A stretch of DNA of 64,000 nt from Halorussus gelatinilyticus (GTDB lineage Archaea; Halobacteriota; Halobacteria; Halobacteriales; Haladaptataceae). The position numbers and the translations under genes were made by a program. The notes beneath the pieces were generated by a model, which worked only from the letters and a program-made list of their open reading frames with translations, did not search any database and was not told where the DNA came from. Numbering within the stretch: the first letter of the stretch is position 1; the number at the start of each line of letters is the position of its first letter. Of the stretch, positions 35,954 to 44,377 are shown piece by piece. The DNA is taken from the NCBI RefSeq assembly GCF_023238445.1, contig NZ_CP096658.1:992001-1056000 (forward strand). The letters run 5' to 3'.

Positions 35954-36718
35954 ATGAGCCACAAAGACCACTACTACAACAAGTCCAAGCAGGAGGGCTA
36001 CCGGTCGCGCGCCGCCTACAAACTCAAGCAACTCGACCGCGAGGAGGACCTGCTCCACGAGGGCAAGACCGTCGTGGACCTCGGGGCCGCGCCCGGCGGG
36101 TGGCTGCAGGTCGCCAGCGAGGAGGTCGGCGAATCGGGCACCGTCATCGGCGTGGACCTCCAGCGAATCAAGGACGTGGACGGCGTCGAGACGGTCCGGG
36201 GCGACATGACCGACGAGTCCACGAAGGAGGAGGTCCGCGACCTCGCGGGCGACGCCGTGGACGTGGTCGTCTCCGACATGGCACCCAACATGACCGGCGA
36301 GTACAGCGTGGACCACGCCCGGTCGGTCCACCTCGCGCGGCAGGCGTTCGAGACGGCGCTCGACGTGTTGGACACCGGCGGCGACTTCGCGGTGAAGGTG
36401 TTCGAGGGGCAGGACCTCGACGACTTCCGCGAGGACCTCGACGAGGAGTTCCAGTACGTGCGGACGCTCCGCCCGGACGCCTCCCGAGACTCGTCCTCGG
36501 AGGTCTACCTCGTCGCCAAGGGGCGCATGACCGCGCCGGTCGCCGAGGGCGACGTCATCGAGGTCGAAATCGCGGACGAGGGGTCGGAGGGCGACGGCGT
36601 GGCCAAAGTCGAGAGCTACACGCTGTTCGTCCCCGGCACCAGCGAGGGCGAGACGGTCGAAGTCGAGGTCACCGAGGTCAAGCCGCGGTTCGGGTTCGCG
36701 GAGCGGACCGACGGGTAG
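35954..36718 (+). CDS. rlmE: 23S rRNA (uridine-2'-O)-methyltransferase RlmE with TRAM domain
   Basis: SAM-dependent 2'-O-methyltransferase of the FtsJ/RrmJ family, acting on the A-loop uridine of 23S rRNA. Seen: RSRAAYKLKQLD, SAM motif VVDLGAAPGGWLQVA, the KDKE catalytic set (DMAPNMTGEYSVDHARS; FAVKVFEGQD; SSEVYLVAKG). A C-terminal TRAM-like RNA-binding beta-barrel follows (APVAEGDVIEVEIADEGSEGDGVAK ... GETVEVEVTEV). This fusion is typical of haloarchaea. Start ATG at 35954. Confidence 0.94.
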   Translation: MSHKDHYYNKSKQEGYRSRAAYKLKQLDREEDLLHEGKTVVDLGAAPGGWLQVASEEVGESGTVIGVDLQRIKDVDGVETVRGDMTDESTKEEVRDLAGDAVDVVVSDMAPNMTGEYSVDHARSVHLARQAFETALDVLDTGGDFAVKVFEGQDLDDFREDLDEEFQYVRTLRPDASRDSSSEVYLVAKGRMTAPVAEGDVIEVEIADEGSEGDGVAKVESYTLFVPGTSEGETVEVEVTEVKPRFGFAERTDG

Positions 36719-36737
36719 CGGACGCGGCGCGGCAGTC

Positions 36738-36829
36738 AGAAATCGGGGTCGTACCCCTCGGCTCGCGCTTTTTCGATAATCGACTCGATGACGGCCGATT
36801 TCTCGCTTCGGTCGGTCGTCGGTTTCGTC
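36738..36829 (-). other. open C-terminal-like tail in another frame
   Basis: Downstream of the membrane-protein stop, another minus-strand frame continues for about 35 good-looking codons (TKPTTDRSEKSAVIESIIEK then ARAEGYDPDF, stop at 36738). It has no start codon of its own in the immediate vicinity. It reads like a missing C-terminal helix of the 36830-37039 protein, displaced by a frameshift; it may also be chance. Confidence 0.35.
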
Positions 36830-37039
36830 TCATCGCGAAATCCAGCAGTAGGTCTGAATCCCCCCGAATACGAGGGCGAGAACGCCGTTTTCGACGACCA
36901 GGAGGAGTTGCGCCTGTCCCGGTTCCACCTGACGGACCACGAGCAACAAGAGCGCGAACACCGTCGCCAGCACGAGGTTGTACTTCGCCAGCGCCGACCA
37001 ACAGGACTCGTCGAGTTCGATGAGACCGTCGCTGCCCAT
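36830..37039 (-). CDS. 69-aa membrane protein
   Basis: Seen: an acidic start (MGSDGLIELDESCWSALAKYN), helix 1 (LVLATVFALLLLVV) and helix 2 (LLLVVENGVLALVFGGIQTYC). The start is ATG at 37039. The stop comes abruptly after the second helix, and a plausible continuation lies in another frame, so the gene may be frameshifted. Function unknown. Confidence 0.6.
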   Translation of the reverse strand: MGSDGLIELDESCWSALAKYNLVLATVFALLLLVVRQVEPGQAQLLLVVENGVLALVFGGIQTYCWISR

Positions 37040-37126
37040 GCCGGACGAACGCGATGCAGGCTGAAAAGCCGGACGGGCAGTTCGCCCGAACGGGGAGACA
37101 CTCGGACGGGAACGCCCGGACCGGCG

Positions 37127-37333
37127 TCAAATCCGTGCGCCGACGCCCGCCCACCTGACGACGCCGCGGAAGAAGATGACGACGCCGACCAGAAACGCGG
37201 TCAGCGCCGCGAGCATCGGCATCGCTTCGAGCGCCGGGCCGCCGAGAAACGGGCCGCGAACGAGCATCCAACCGCCGAGGAGGGCGACGACGAGACCGAA
37301 CAGCGCCGTCGCGCCACCGAGTAGTTTTCGCAT
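37127..37333 (-). CDS. two-helix membrane protein
   Basis: A 68-aa membrane protein: MRKLLGGATALFGLVVALLG then a second hydrophobic helix (MLAALTAFLVGVVIFFRG) and a short basic end. I chose the ATG at 37333; a GTG five codons upstream (37348) is in frame. Common type in haloarchaea with no known role. Confidence 0.62.
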   Translation of the reverse strand: MRKLLGGATALFGLVVALLGGWMLVRGPFLGGPALEAMPMLAALTAFLVGVVIFFRGVVRWAGVGARI

Positions 37334-37423
37334 ATCCGTCTGGGTCACTCTACCCCAGCGAAGAAACGTTTACGGCCAAAATGGCGAGAAAATTATCGTA
37401 TCGTCGGGGTCGTCGGTCCCGGA

Positions 37424-38185
37424 CTACGAGTTCGTCGAGTTCCGGGCTTCGTCGAGCCACGTCGGTTCCGCGACGGTCGTCTCGCCCACGTCCGAGACGT
37501 TCATCGTGAAGTCGGTCCGGACCCGCTGGCCCTGTCGAGTGACCGAGGCCTCGACCGACACCGAGTGGACGACGCCCTGCTGGTCCACCAGCATGGTCGC
37601 GTTGTAGTCGGTGACGTTCGCCTGCGAACTCTGGGTCGCGTTGCTCCCGTCGGCTTCGAGGACGACGAGCGTCGTTCCATCGACGGTGCGGACGCCGGTC
37701 GGCGTGAAGTTACCCGACCCGGCGAACCGGTCGAGATAGCTCCGGCCGGTGTACGACGCCGGGATTATCTGGTTCGAATCGGGGGAGCGGTCGGCGATCT
37801 GATACCGCGCTTCGCCGTCGCCGACGTTCAATCGCGTGTATCGCTTCTCCTCGGTTACGAAGACCGACACGTTCTGTCCCATGGCGGAGCCGTTCACGCG
37901 AATCTGCTCGCGGTCCGCGCCGACCGCGGCGTCGAGCGCGACCGACTGGTTACCCATCGAGGAGTTGACCGTGGAGGCGACTTCGAGCGTGAGGCTCTGG
38001 TTCTGTAGCTGGTTCTGGTGGGCGTCGGCGAGGGCCGTCAGGTTGGTCCCGTTCTCCGAGACGCCCGCGGGGTACGTTACGTCGTCTACGCTCTGTGCGC
38101 CGTCGCCGCCTGGGAGCGCGCCGGAACAACCGGCGAGGGCCACGAGGCAACAGACGACGAGCAACTGGAGGGCTTTGCGTCGCAT
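37424..38185 (-). CDS. single-domain lipoprotein, paralogue of 8621-10261
   Basis: A 253-aa exported lipoprotein. Seen: signal with lipobox VALAGC, linker, and one copy of the domain found twice in the 546-aa lipoprotein: it opens YPAGVSENGTNLTALADAHQ NQLQNQSLTL and ends DVGETTVAEPTWLDEARNSTNS. Several N-glycosylation sequons. The shared domain resembles LolA/LppX-like lipid carriers in overall layout (repeated beta strands, one long region), but that is inference. Function unknown. Confidence 0.8.
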   Translation of the reverse strand: MRRKALQLLVVCCLVALAGCSGALPGGDGAQSVDDVTYPAGVSENGTNLTALADAHQNQLQNQSLTLEVASTVNSSMGNQSVALDAAVGADREQIRVNGSAMGQNVSVFVTEEKRYTRLNVGDGEARYQIADRSPDSNQIIPASYTGRSYLDRFAGSGNFTPTGVRTVDGTTLVVLEADGSNATQSSQANVTDYNATMLVDQQGVVHSVSVEASVTRQGQRVRTDFTMNVSDVGETTVAEPTWLDEARNSTNS

Positions 38186-38278
38186 GTGACTCGTCGGTTG
38201 CAGGGCGGCAGGAAAGAACTGTCGGTGTCCGGCGGAAACCCCGCCCCGTCGGTCGGTTTTTCGACAGGAGTGGCGGCG

Positions 38279-39007
38279 TCAGTCGGCGGTCCGGGGCGCG
38301 GGCGCGGCAGACCCGCGAGAGCGGAAGTAGCCGACGACGGCGTAGACGAACGGCGTGTCCGCGACCGCGATGAGCAGTTTGAGGACGTACTGGCCGACGA
38401 CCAGACCGAGCAGCGCGTTCGTCGTCATCGGGTCGCCGCCCCGGAGTGCGGGCATCGCGGCGAACCCGACGAACACGAAGATGAGCGTGTCGATGAGCTG
38501 ACTGCTCGCGGTGGAACCGACGTTCCGAATCCAGAGCGAGTCGCCGTCCGTCGCCTCCCGAATGGCGTGGAAGACGCGCACGTCCCAGTGCTGGCTCACG
38601 ACGTACGCCAGCAGGCTGGCGACGACGATGTTCAGGCTCGCGCCGAGGACGCGCTCGAACGTGGCAGGGTCCACCGTGCTGAACGGCGCGGCGGGCGCGG
38701 CGATGGTCGAGTACACCAGCGCCAGCAGGACGAAGTTCATGGCGAAGCCGACGTTGACCATCTTGTGCGCCTCCTCGGGACCGTAGAGTTCGGAGTAGCA
38801 GTCCGACGCGAAGAACGTCACCGCGTAGGCCAGCGCCGCGCCGGGCATGACGAGCAGGGCACCCGTGAACGGGAGTTCGAAGGGGATGGAGAAGCCGAGT
38901 AGTTTCGACGCGGTGAGTTGGGCCGTCACCAGCGCGGTGACGAACAGCGCGACGAGCGCGATGCGACCGGTCGGAAGGGGCGTGGTGTCGCGGTAGTGGT
39001 CGGTCAT
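38279..39007 (-). CDS. yhhQ: YhhQ-type queuosine/archaeosine precursor transporter
   Basis: A 242-aa membrane protein of the VUT/YhhQ family that imports 7-deazaguanine precursors for tRNA modification. Seen: about six helices and the family motifs TASKLLGF, FFASDCYSELYGPEEAHKMV, and STASSQLIDTLIFVFVGF. In archaea the product would feed archaeosine synthesis. Fourteen bases after the RHH gene on the same strand, so they form an operon. Confidence 0.88.
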   Translation of the reverse strand: MTDHYRDTTPLPTGRIALVALFVTALVTAQLTASKLLGFSIPFELPFTGALLVMPGAALAYAVTFFASDCYSELYGPEEAHKMVNVGFAMNFVLLALVYSTIAAPAAPFSTVDPATFERVLGASLNIVVASLLAYVVSQHWDVRVFHAIREATDGDSLWIRNVGSTASSQLIDTLIFVFVGFAAMPALRGGDPMTTNALLGLVVGQYVLKLLIAVADTPFVYAVVGYFRSRGSAAPAPRTAD

Positions 39008-39021
39008 CTTCGAGTCCTCTC

Positions 39022-39195
39022 TCAGTCGTCTTCCAGTCGGCCGTGGCGCTCGTCTATCTCGTCCAGTACGTCCAGCATCTTCCGGACCGACGCGCGGATG
39101 GCCTCGCTCCGGTTGACGAACTTGCCGTCCTCGCCGACGTGGCCGTCGAGGTCTTCGAGCAGTTCGTCCGGTACTTCGACGCTTATCTTGCTCAT
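39022..39195 (-). CDS. ribbon-helix-helix (CopG-type) regulator
   Basis: A 57-aa RHH protein: MSKISVEVPDELLEDLDGHV (ribbon), then VNRSEAIRASVRKMLDVLDEIDERHG (helices). RHH dimers bind DNA with the beta ribbon. It immediately precedes the YhhQ transporter and may control that operon. Start ATG at 39195, stop TGA at 39022-39024. Confidence 0.85.
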   Translation of the reverse strand: MSKISVEVPDELLEDLDGHVGEDGKFVNRSEAIRASVRKMLDVLDEIDERHGRLEDD

Positions 39196-39331
39196 ACTGG
39201 GATATTATCCTTCGACGGTTTAAACTGTTCGAGATTCCGAGACGCGCGCTCTTCGAGTCCTGAAGACACCCGGAGGTGACCGAATCGAGGGAACTAGCTG
39301 CAGAAACGACGACGAAATCTGAATCCGAATC

Positions 39332-41620
39332 CTACCGCCGTCCGCCCAGCGTCACGACGAACAGGCCGCCCAGTCCGATGAGGTAGGCGATAGAGAGCGG
39401 GATGGCGACGAGGAACATCGTGTAGATGCTGTCGGGCGTCGCCAGTCCCGCGACCGCGAAGATGGCGATGACGACCTCGCGCCAGCGGTCCTTCATCGCG
39501 TCGAACGAGACGATGCCGCCGCGCTCGAACAGCCACATCGTCAGCGGCACGTCCGCCAGCAGGCCGATGCCCGCGGTGGTGAAGAACACGAGCCAGAAGA
39601 AGTTGCTGACCCGGTAGGAGATTATCATGTCGGCCCGAAGCGCGTCGGCGACCAGCCACGAGATGACGCTCGGCGCGACGACGGTGTAGCCGAGCGCACT
39701 CCCGGCGACGAGTCCGACCGCGATGGTCACCGACCAGAGTCCGAAGACGCGCCGGTCGCCGGCGGCGAGTCCCCGCTCTTTCATCGCGGGCCACGCGTAG
39801 TAGAGGACCAGCGGAACGACGGCCACAGCGCCCAGCAGCGTCGAAATCTTGACCTCGAAGACGAGCGCCTCGACGGGGTGGAGCGTCACGATGTTCAGCA
39901 CCGTCTCGCCCGACCCCATCTCCGGACGGACCTCGGCGGGGAGTCGCCTGAGGAAGTCCTTGCGGATGGTGCCGATGCCGCCCCGGTAGAGGAACGTGAA
40001 CACGCCGGCGAGGACTATCATGAACAGGCCGACGATGCGGAACATCTTGGACGTGAGGCTCTCGAAGATGAACCGCAGGTCGTAGAACCACCCGCCGATG
40101 TCGTCTTCGGTGGTCTCGTCCTCGGTGAAGGCGTCGGCCATGCCCGCGGCCGTACTCTCGAAGACGTTGCCCGACGACTGGGGCTGGTCCTGCTCGCGGG
40201 GGAAACTGGCTTCGGTGGTCTCTCCCGTCTCCGCGTCCGCGGCGTCCGCACCCGCGGCGGCATCTGCACCCGCGGCAGCCGCTTCGTCGACTCCGGTCTC
40301 GTCGGCGTCCGCCTCGTCGCCCTCCGCCTCGTCCTCGGGGTGCAACTCGTCGTAGCGGTCGAGGATGGCTTGGGCCTTCTCGGCGTCGTTGGCGTCCATC
40401 GCCTCGCGAGCGTGGCCGACCGCGTCCTCCTCGTTCATGTCGGCGAAGACCTCCGGCGGGGCCGCGCGGACCGCGCTCGCGTCGAGGTTTTCGAGGTCGA
40501 TGTCGCCGGGCGCGCCGGCGGCGGGCGCGGCGACGTTCGCGGCGACCTCGTTGAGTTCCTGCGTCAGGTAGTAGAAGAACGTGACGACGAGCGCGACCAG
40601 CGCGACGGCCCCCGAGGCGACGAGGACCGACTCCTCGCGGGGAAGCCCGACGACCGACTGGACGGCCGGGAGCGCGTACTTCGTGGGGAGTTCGGCGTTG
40701 ATGGCCTCGACTCCCGCACGGGTGAAGAAGAACCGAGCTAGCAGGAACGCCAGCGCGGGGACGCCGAGCATCTGAATCGCGTTGTCTCTGGCGACGCCGA
40801 AGAAGCTCAGGCGCTCGCTCCCCCGCTTGAGCGTCACGACGATTTTGGTGAGATAGAGACTGAAGGCGTACAGCAGGATGAGCGGCGTCGCCCACATGAT
40901 CTGCGTGAACGGGTCGGGTGGCGAGGCGACCGCGCCGAACACGAAGATGCCGAGGATGGCGTAGCGCCACTTGTCGCGGAACGTCTCGTACGGGACGATG
41001 CCGGTGTAGGCCAGCCCGCTCATCGCCAGCGGGAGTTCCGCGGCGAGACCGAACGACAGCGAGAGGAACGCGATGAACTCCGTCCACTTGACGATGGAGT
41101 AGCGCGTCTCGAAGCCCGCGGTGACGGCGTTGTTGGCGAGGAACTTGAACATCAGCGGGAAGAAGACGCCGTATCCGTACAGCATCCCGGCGGTGAACAG
41201 CACCAACGCGAGGAGAACGAGCATCGCGATTTTCCAGCGGGCGATGGGCGCACCGGGATACCACGACCGCTGGCGGAGCGAATCGCGCGAGTAGTACAGC
41301 AGGACGGGAAGCGCGATGACGCCGCCTGCGATGGCCCCTATCTTCGCCTGCAACAGGATTACGTCGAACGGCGTCACCGCGATGACGGTGACCTCCTCGG
41401 CGAGCGACGGCGGCATCTGGGCCTTGGTAACGGCCTTGAGGAACGGCCAGCCGGCGGAACGAAGCGCGTAGAAAGACGCGACGAAACCGACGAGGAAGAC
41501 GATGAAGACCTTCTGAAGATGTTCCTGCGCCGTCGAGAGCATCGCTCCGATGGTCTCTCGGCCGCTGTTGACGGCGCGGGCGGTGTCCTCGTCGACGACG
41601 CTACTTCCAGTCCCGGACAT
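39332..41620 (-). CDS. tatC2: fused double TatC (TatCt) translocase subunit
   Basis: A 762-aa Tat translocase subunit made of two TatC domains in one chain, the haloarchaeal TatCt type. Seen: an N-terminal TatC half (LQKVFIVFLVGFVASFYAL ... FETRYSIVKWTEFIAFLSLSFGLAAELPLAMSGLA), an acidic Ala/Asp-rich cytoplasmic linker at about residues 355-500, and a second TatC half (FDAMKDRWREVVIAIFAVAGLATPD). Roughly 14 membrane spans in all. It is divergent from tatC1. Together they recognise Tat signals and export folded proteins. Confidence 0.94.
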   Translation of the reverse strand: MSGTGSSVVDEDTARAVNSGRETIGAMLSTAQEHLQKVFIVFLVGFVASFYALRSAGWPFLKAVTKAQMPPSLAEEVTVIAVTPFDVILLQAKIGAIAGGVIALPVLLYYSRDSLRQRSWYPGAPIARWKIAMLVLLALVLFTAGMLYGYGVFFPLMFKFLANNAVTAGFETRYSIVKWTEFIAFLSLSFGLAAELPLAMSGLAYTGIVPYETFRDKWRYAILGIFVFGAVASPPDPFTQIMWATPLILLYAFSLYLTKIVVTLKRGSERLSFFGVARDNAIQMLGVPALAFLLARFFFTRAGVEAINAELPTKYALPAVQSVVGLPREESVLVASGAVALVALVVTFFYYLTQELNEVAANVAAPAAGAPGDIDLENLDASAVRAAPPEVFADMNEEDAVGHAREAMDANDAEKAQAILDRYDELHPEDEAEGDEADADETGVDEAAAAGADAAAGADAADAETGETTEASFPREQDQPQSSGNVFESTAAGMADAFTEDETTEDDIGGWFYDLRFIFESLTSKMFRIVGLFMIVLAGVFTFLYRGGIGTIRKDFLRRLPAEVRPEMGSGETVLNIVTLHPVEALVFEVKISTLLGAVAVVPLVLYYAWPAMKERGLAAGDRRVFGLWSVTIAVGLVAGSALGYTVVAPSVISWLVADALRADMIISYRVSNFFWLVFFTTAGIGLLADVPLTMWLFERGGIVSFDAMKDRWREVVIAIFAVAGLATPDSIYTMFLVAIPLSIAYLIGLGGLFVVTLGGRR

Positions 41621-41713
41621 TCTTTGGAAAGGGTAGCCGTGTCGTAGTTATCAATCTTCTCGTACAGACGGTCACAGAAGACCTATAAGAACGGCAGGAC
41701 GTAGAGCCACTGA

Positions 41714-42550
41714 ATGGCTGACGAATCGGAGGCGACGGCCAGCAATCTATCGCCCGCGGAGGATACGGGTGCTCCACCGCGGGAGACGGAGGCGCTGAAC
41801 GACCCGGCCGCGAGGCCGGAGGAGCCGCTGGAAGACGAGGAGATGCCGCTGGCCGATCACATCGAGGAGATGGTGAAACGGTTGGCGGTCGTCGTCGCCA
41901 TCGCAGGGATGATCACTGCGGTCGCGCTCCCGTTCTCCGAGCAAGTCATCAACCACCTGTGGTACAACATCATCCCGTTCGACCAGCTCGGTCCGCAGGC
42001 GCGACCCCGCCTCTACCACCCGCTCGCGCTGGTCCTGACGAAACTGAAAGTCGCCAGCCTCGCGGGCGTCATCGTCGCGCTCCCCGTGTTCGTCTACGAG
42101 ACGTACCTTTTCATGCGGCCCGGTCTCTACCCCCACGAACGACGCTACTACCTCGCAGCAGTGCCGACGAGCCTCGTGTTGGCCGTCGTCGGCGTCAGTT
42201 TCGCGTTCTTCCTCGTCTTGCCCGCGGTGTTCACGTACTTCATCTCCTACACCGAGGGCGCGGCGCAGTTGGCGTTCGGCCTGACGAAGACGTTCAACCT
42301 CATCCTGATGCTGATGGGGTATCTGGCGGTCGTGTTCCAGATTCCGCTGTTCATCATGCTCGCCATCATGATGGGCCTGACGACCCGCCGGTGGCTCGCG
42401 GACCGCCGCCTGTTGTTCTGGGGCGCGTTCCTCGGCATCTCGTTCCTGTTCACCCCCGACCCGACCGGGATGGCTCCCATCCTCGTCACGCTGACGATGA
42501 TCACGCTGTTCGAAGGGACGCTGTTCCTCCTCAAGTGGACCGGGAACTGA
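41714..42550 (+). CDS. tatC1: Tat translocase subunit TatC (TatCo type)
   Basis: A 278-aa single TatC. Seen: acidic N-terminus, then MPLADHIEEMVKRLAVVVAI, six helices, the TatC segment LALVLTKLKVASLAGVIVALPVFVYETYLFMRPGLYPHERRYY, and FLFTPDPTGMAPILV near the end. Start ATG at 41714. Its promoter region is shared with the divergent tatC2 (93 bp). The single TatC and TatCt are both expected in haloarchaea, which route most secretion through Tat. Confidence 0.95.
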   Translation: MADESEATASNLSPAEDTGAPPRETEALNDPAARPEEPLEDEEMPLADHIEEMVKRLAVVVAIAGMITAVALPFSEQVINHLWYNIIPFDQLGPQARPRLYHPLALVLTKLKVASLAGVIVALPVFVYETYLFMRPGLYPHERRYYLAAVPTSLVLAVVGVSFAFFLVLPAVFTYFISYTEGAAQLAFGLTKTFNLILMLMGYLAVVFQIPLFIMLAIMMGLTTRRWLADRRLLFWGAFLGISFLFTPDPTGMAPILVTLTMITLFEGTLFLLKWTGN

Positions 42551-42663
42551 CGGTCTCACGTCGTTTTCGCGCCGCCAACGACTCGTTTCCGCTCGCGTAA
42601 TCGGCTTATAACTAAGGAGTAGTAGTCCCAACAAATTCGTAGCGTTCGCGCCTGCCACATAGC

Positions 42664-42704
42664 TCGCGTGCCAGCAGCTACACACCGCAGTTCGCGTGCC
42701 AGCA
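42664..42704. repeat. direct repeat TCGCGTGCCAGCA, two copies
   Basis: Exact 13-bp copies at 42664-42676 and 42692-42704, 28 bp apart; a degraded third copy (TTCGCGCCTGCCACA) lies at 42646-42660. They sit in the 248-bp gap between tatC1 and larE, where no gene is visible. Confidence 0.55.
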
Positions 42705-42798
42705 AACTGCCACCCTGGGTGCGAACGCCCATGCCACTTTCTCGAACCGGACTGGCGAGTGACGACCAGCGCGTAGTCGTCGCCGACCGGGACCGCCG

Positions 42799-43737
42799 CT
42801 ACTCCGCGGTCGGATACTCCGAGGCGAACACGTCTTCGACCAGCGGTTCGTCCGCGTCGCTGTCACCCGTCGCCTCGTTCCCGGCCACCGCGTCCGGAAC
42901 CTCCTCGCTCTCATCGCCTTCGCTCTCGTCGCTTTCGGGACTCACGCTCCCGGTCTGATAACCGTGGAGGTCCAGCGTCACGTGGTCGAATCCGAGGTCG
43001 GTCAGGCGGTCGCGTGCGGCCGCCACGAAGTCTTCGTTCAGCGCCGCGTCGAGTTCGTCGCGGCCGACCTCGATGCGGGCGAGTCCGTCGTGGTCCCGGA
43101 CGCGGAACTGCGAGAACCCCCACTGGCGGACCAGTTCCTCGGCCTGTTCGACGCGCGAGAGCTTCTGCTCGGTGACTTCGAGACCGGTCGGAATCCGCGA
43201 GGAGAGACACGCCATCGAGGGTTTGTCGGCGACCGAGAGGTCGTAGGCGTCGGCCAGTTCCCGGACCTCGTCTTTGTCGATGTCGTGAGCCAACAGCGGG
43301 GAGTAGGCGTCGAGTTCGTCCACGGCCTGCAGACCGGGCCGATGGCCGCCGTCGGCGTCGCTGGCGTTCGTCCCGTCGCAGACCACCGGAATCCCCAACT
43401 CGTCGGCGGCTTCGAACATCTTGCCGAGACGCATCGTCCGGCAGTGATAGCACCGGTCGCCGTCGTTCGCCACGAAGTCGGGGTCGTCCAACTCCGAGAA
43501 GGTCACGATTTCGTGTCGGACGCCGATCTCGTCGGCGACGCGCTTCGCGTCGTCGAGTTCCGCCTCCGGCAGGGTCTCGCTCTTGGCGGTGCAAGCCACC
43601 GCGTCGTCGCCGAGCGCGTCGCGGGCCAGCGCCGCGACGACCGACGAGTCCACTCCGCCGGAGAACGCGACGAGTACGCCCTCCCGGTCCGCGAGGTCCT
43701 CGCGGACCGCCTCCGCTTTCTCCTCGATAGAAGCCAT
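42799..43737 (-). CDS. larE: ATP-dependent sacrificial sulfur transferase LarE
   Basis: PP-loop enzyme that adds sulfur to the pyridinium precursor in synthesis of the nickel-pincer cofactor (used by lactate racemase LarA and related enzymes). Seen: VAFSGGVDSSVVAALA, the Cys motif RCYHCRT, GTNASD, SMACLSSRIPTG, and a C-terminal acidic tail. The start is ATG at 43737 (MASIEEK); the longer frame upstream is not LarE-like. LarB lies 10 kb away at 53607. Archaea use this cofactor in LarA homologues acting on hydroxy acids. Confidence 0.94.
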   Translation of the reverse strand: MASIEEKAEAVREDLADREGVLVAFSGGVDSSVVAALARDALGDDAVACTAKSETLPEAELDDAKRVADEIGVRHEIVTFSELDDPDFVANDGDRCYHCRTMRLGKMFEAADELGIPVVCDGTNASDADGGHRPGLQAVDELDAYSPLLAHDIDKDEVRELADAYDLSVADKPSMACLSSRIPTGLEVTEQKLSRVEQAEELVRQWGFSQFRVRDHDGLARIEVGRDELDAALNEDFVAAARDRLTDLGFDHVTLDLHGYQTGSVSPESDESEGDESEEVPDAVAGNEATGDSDADEPLVEDVFASEYPTAE

Positions 43738-43860
43738 GTTCCGGCAGTTGGTGCCTGTGAGCAAAAAGGGCGTTGGACGCCGCCGGACCTTCCGGAACCG
43801 TCCGATGGAACGCGGGAACTCGCAGACAGGTTGGATTTTCATTACATTCGCTTCGATAAC

Positions 43861-43870
43861 TATTTTTATT
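43861..43870 (+). promoter_or_regulatory. TATA box of the Cys-rich protein gene
   Basis: TATTTTTATT 27-36 nt before the ATG at 43897, suited to a leaderless message. Confidence 0.6.
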
Positions 43871-43879
43871 CCTGAACCT

Positions 43880-43896
43880 GCGTGATTATTTCACGC
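43880..43896. promoter_or_regulatory. palindrome abutting the start codon, likely operator
   Basis: GCGTGA and TCACGC arms around TTATT; the last base touches the ATG at 43897. It lies between the TATA box and the start, where a bound protein would block transcription. Confidence 0.5.
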
Positions 43897-44223
43897 ATGT
43901 CACCCGATAACGACAGCACGAGCAAGCGTCGAATGCTAAAGAGCATCGGTGCGACCGGTCTCGCGCTGGGCGCGAGCGGCGTCGTGGCCGCGAGCGGGGC
44001 CGACGCCGACCCGACCGAAGTTCCGGCGGACCGGTCCGAGGCCCCGACCCAGAGCGACGGAGTCTCTCCCGAGGGCGGTTGGGAGTACAAGTGCGAGGAC
44101 TTCGCCTGCTGCTCGGGAAGCGACTGTCAGGAGTACCGACGCTACTGCGCCGACGGCAGTTGTAGCGGATGGGAGAAGTCCGGTTGCTGTGCGGGAGACT
44201 GCGGTTCGTTCTCCTGTGCGTAA
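43897..44223 (+). CDS. Tat-exported cysteine-rich small protein
   Basis: A 108-aa precursor. Seen: a Tat signal (SKRRMLKSIGATGLALGASG), a polar propeptide-like stretch (about residues 38-60), and a C-terminal domain of about 48 residues with ten Cys at 66, 71, 72, 77, 84, 89, 97, 98, 102 and 107. An even Cys number in an exported domain suggests up to five disulfides. I know no family; it might be a halocin-like peptide, a metal- or redox-active protein, or a surface structural protein. The promoter is strong and carries a palindrome at the start codon. Confidence 0.75.
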   Translation: MSPDNDSTSKRRMLKSIGATGLALGASGVVAASGADADPTEVPADRSEAPTQSDGVSPEGGWEYKCEDFACCSGSDCQEYRRYCADGSCSGWEKSGCCAGDCGSFSCA

Positions 44224-44377
44224 GCCGGGAGCGCGTCCCGGCGTTTCTCGGCGGCGTTGCGGTCGCGCTCGACCGACGAGCGCCGTGCGCGTCCGGGAGA
44301 CCCTACCCCATCTGCCGAGATTCGTCCGGGGTCGTTCCGCGAACGTTTTTTATCCTCGACGCGAGAAGTCGCGCTCG

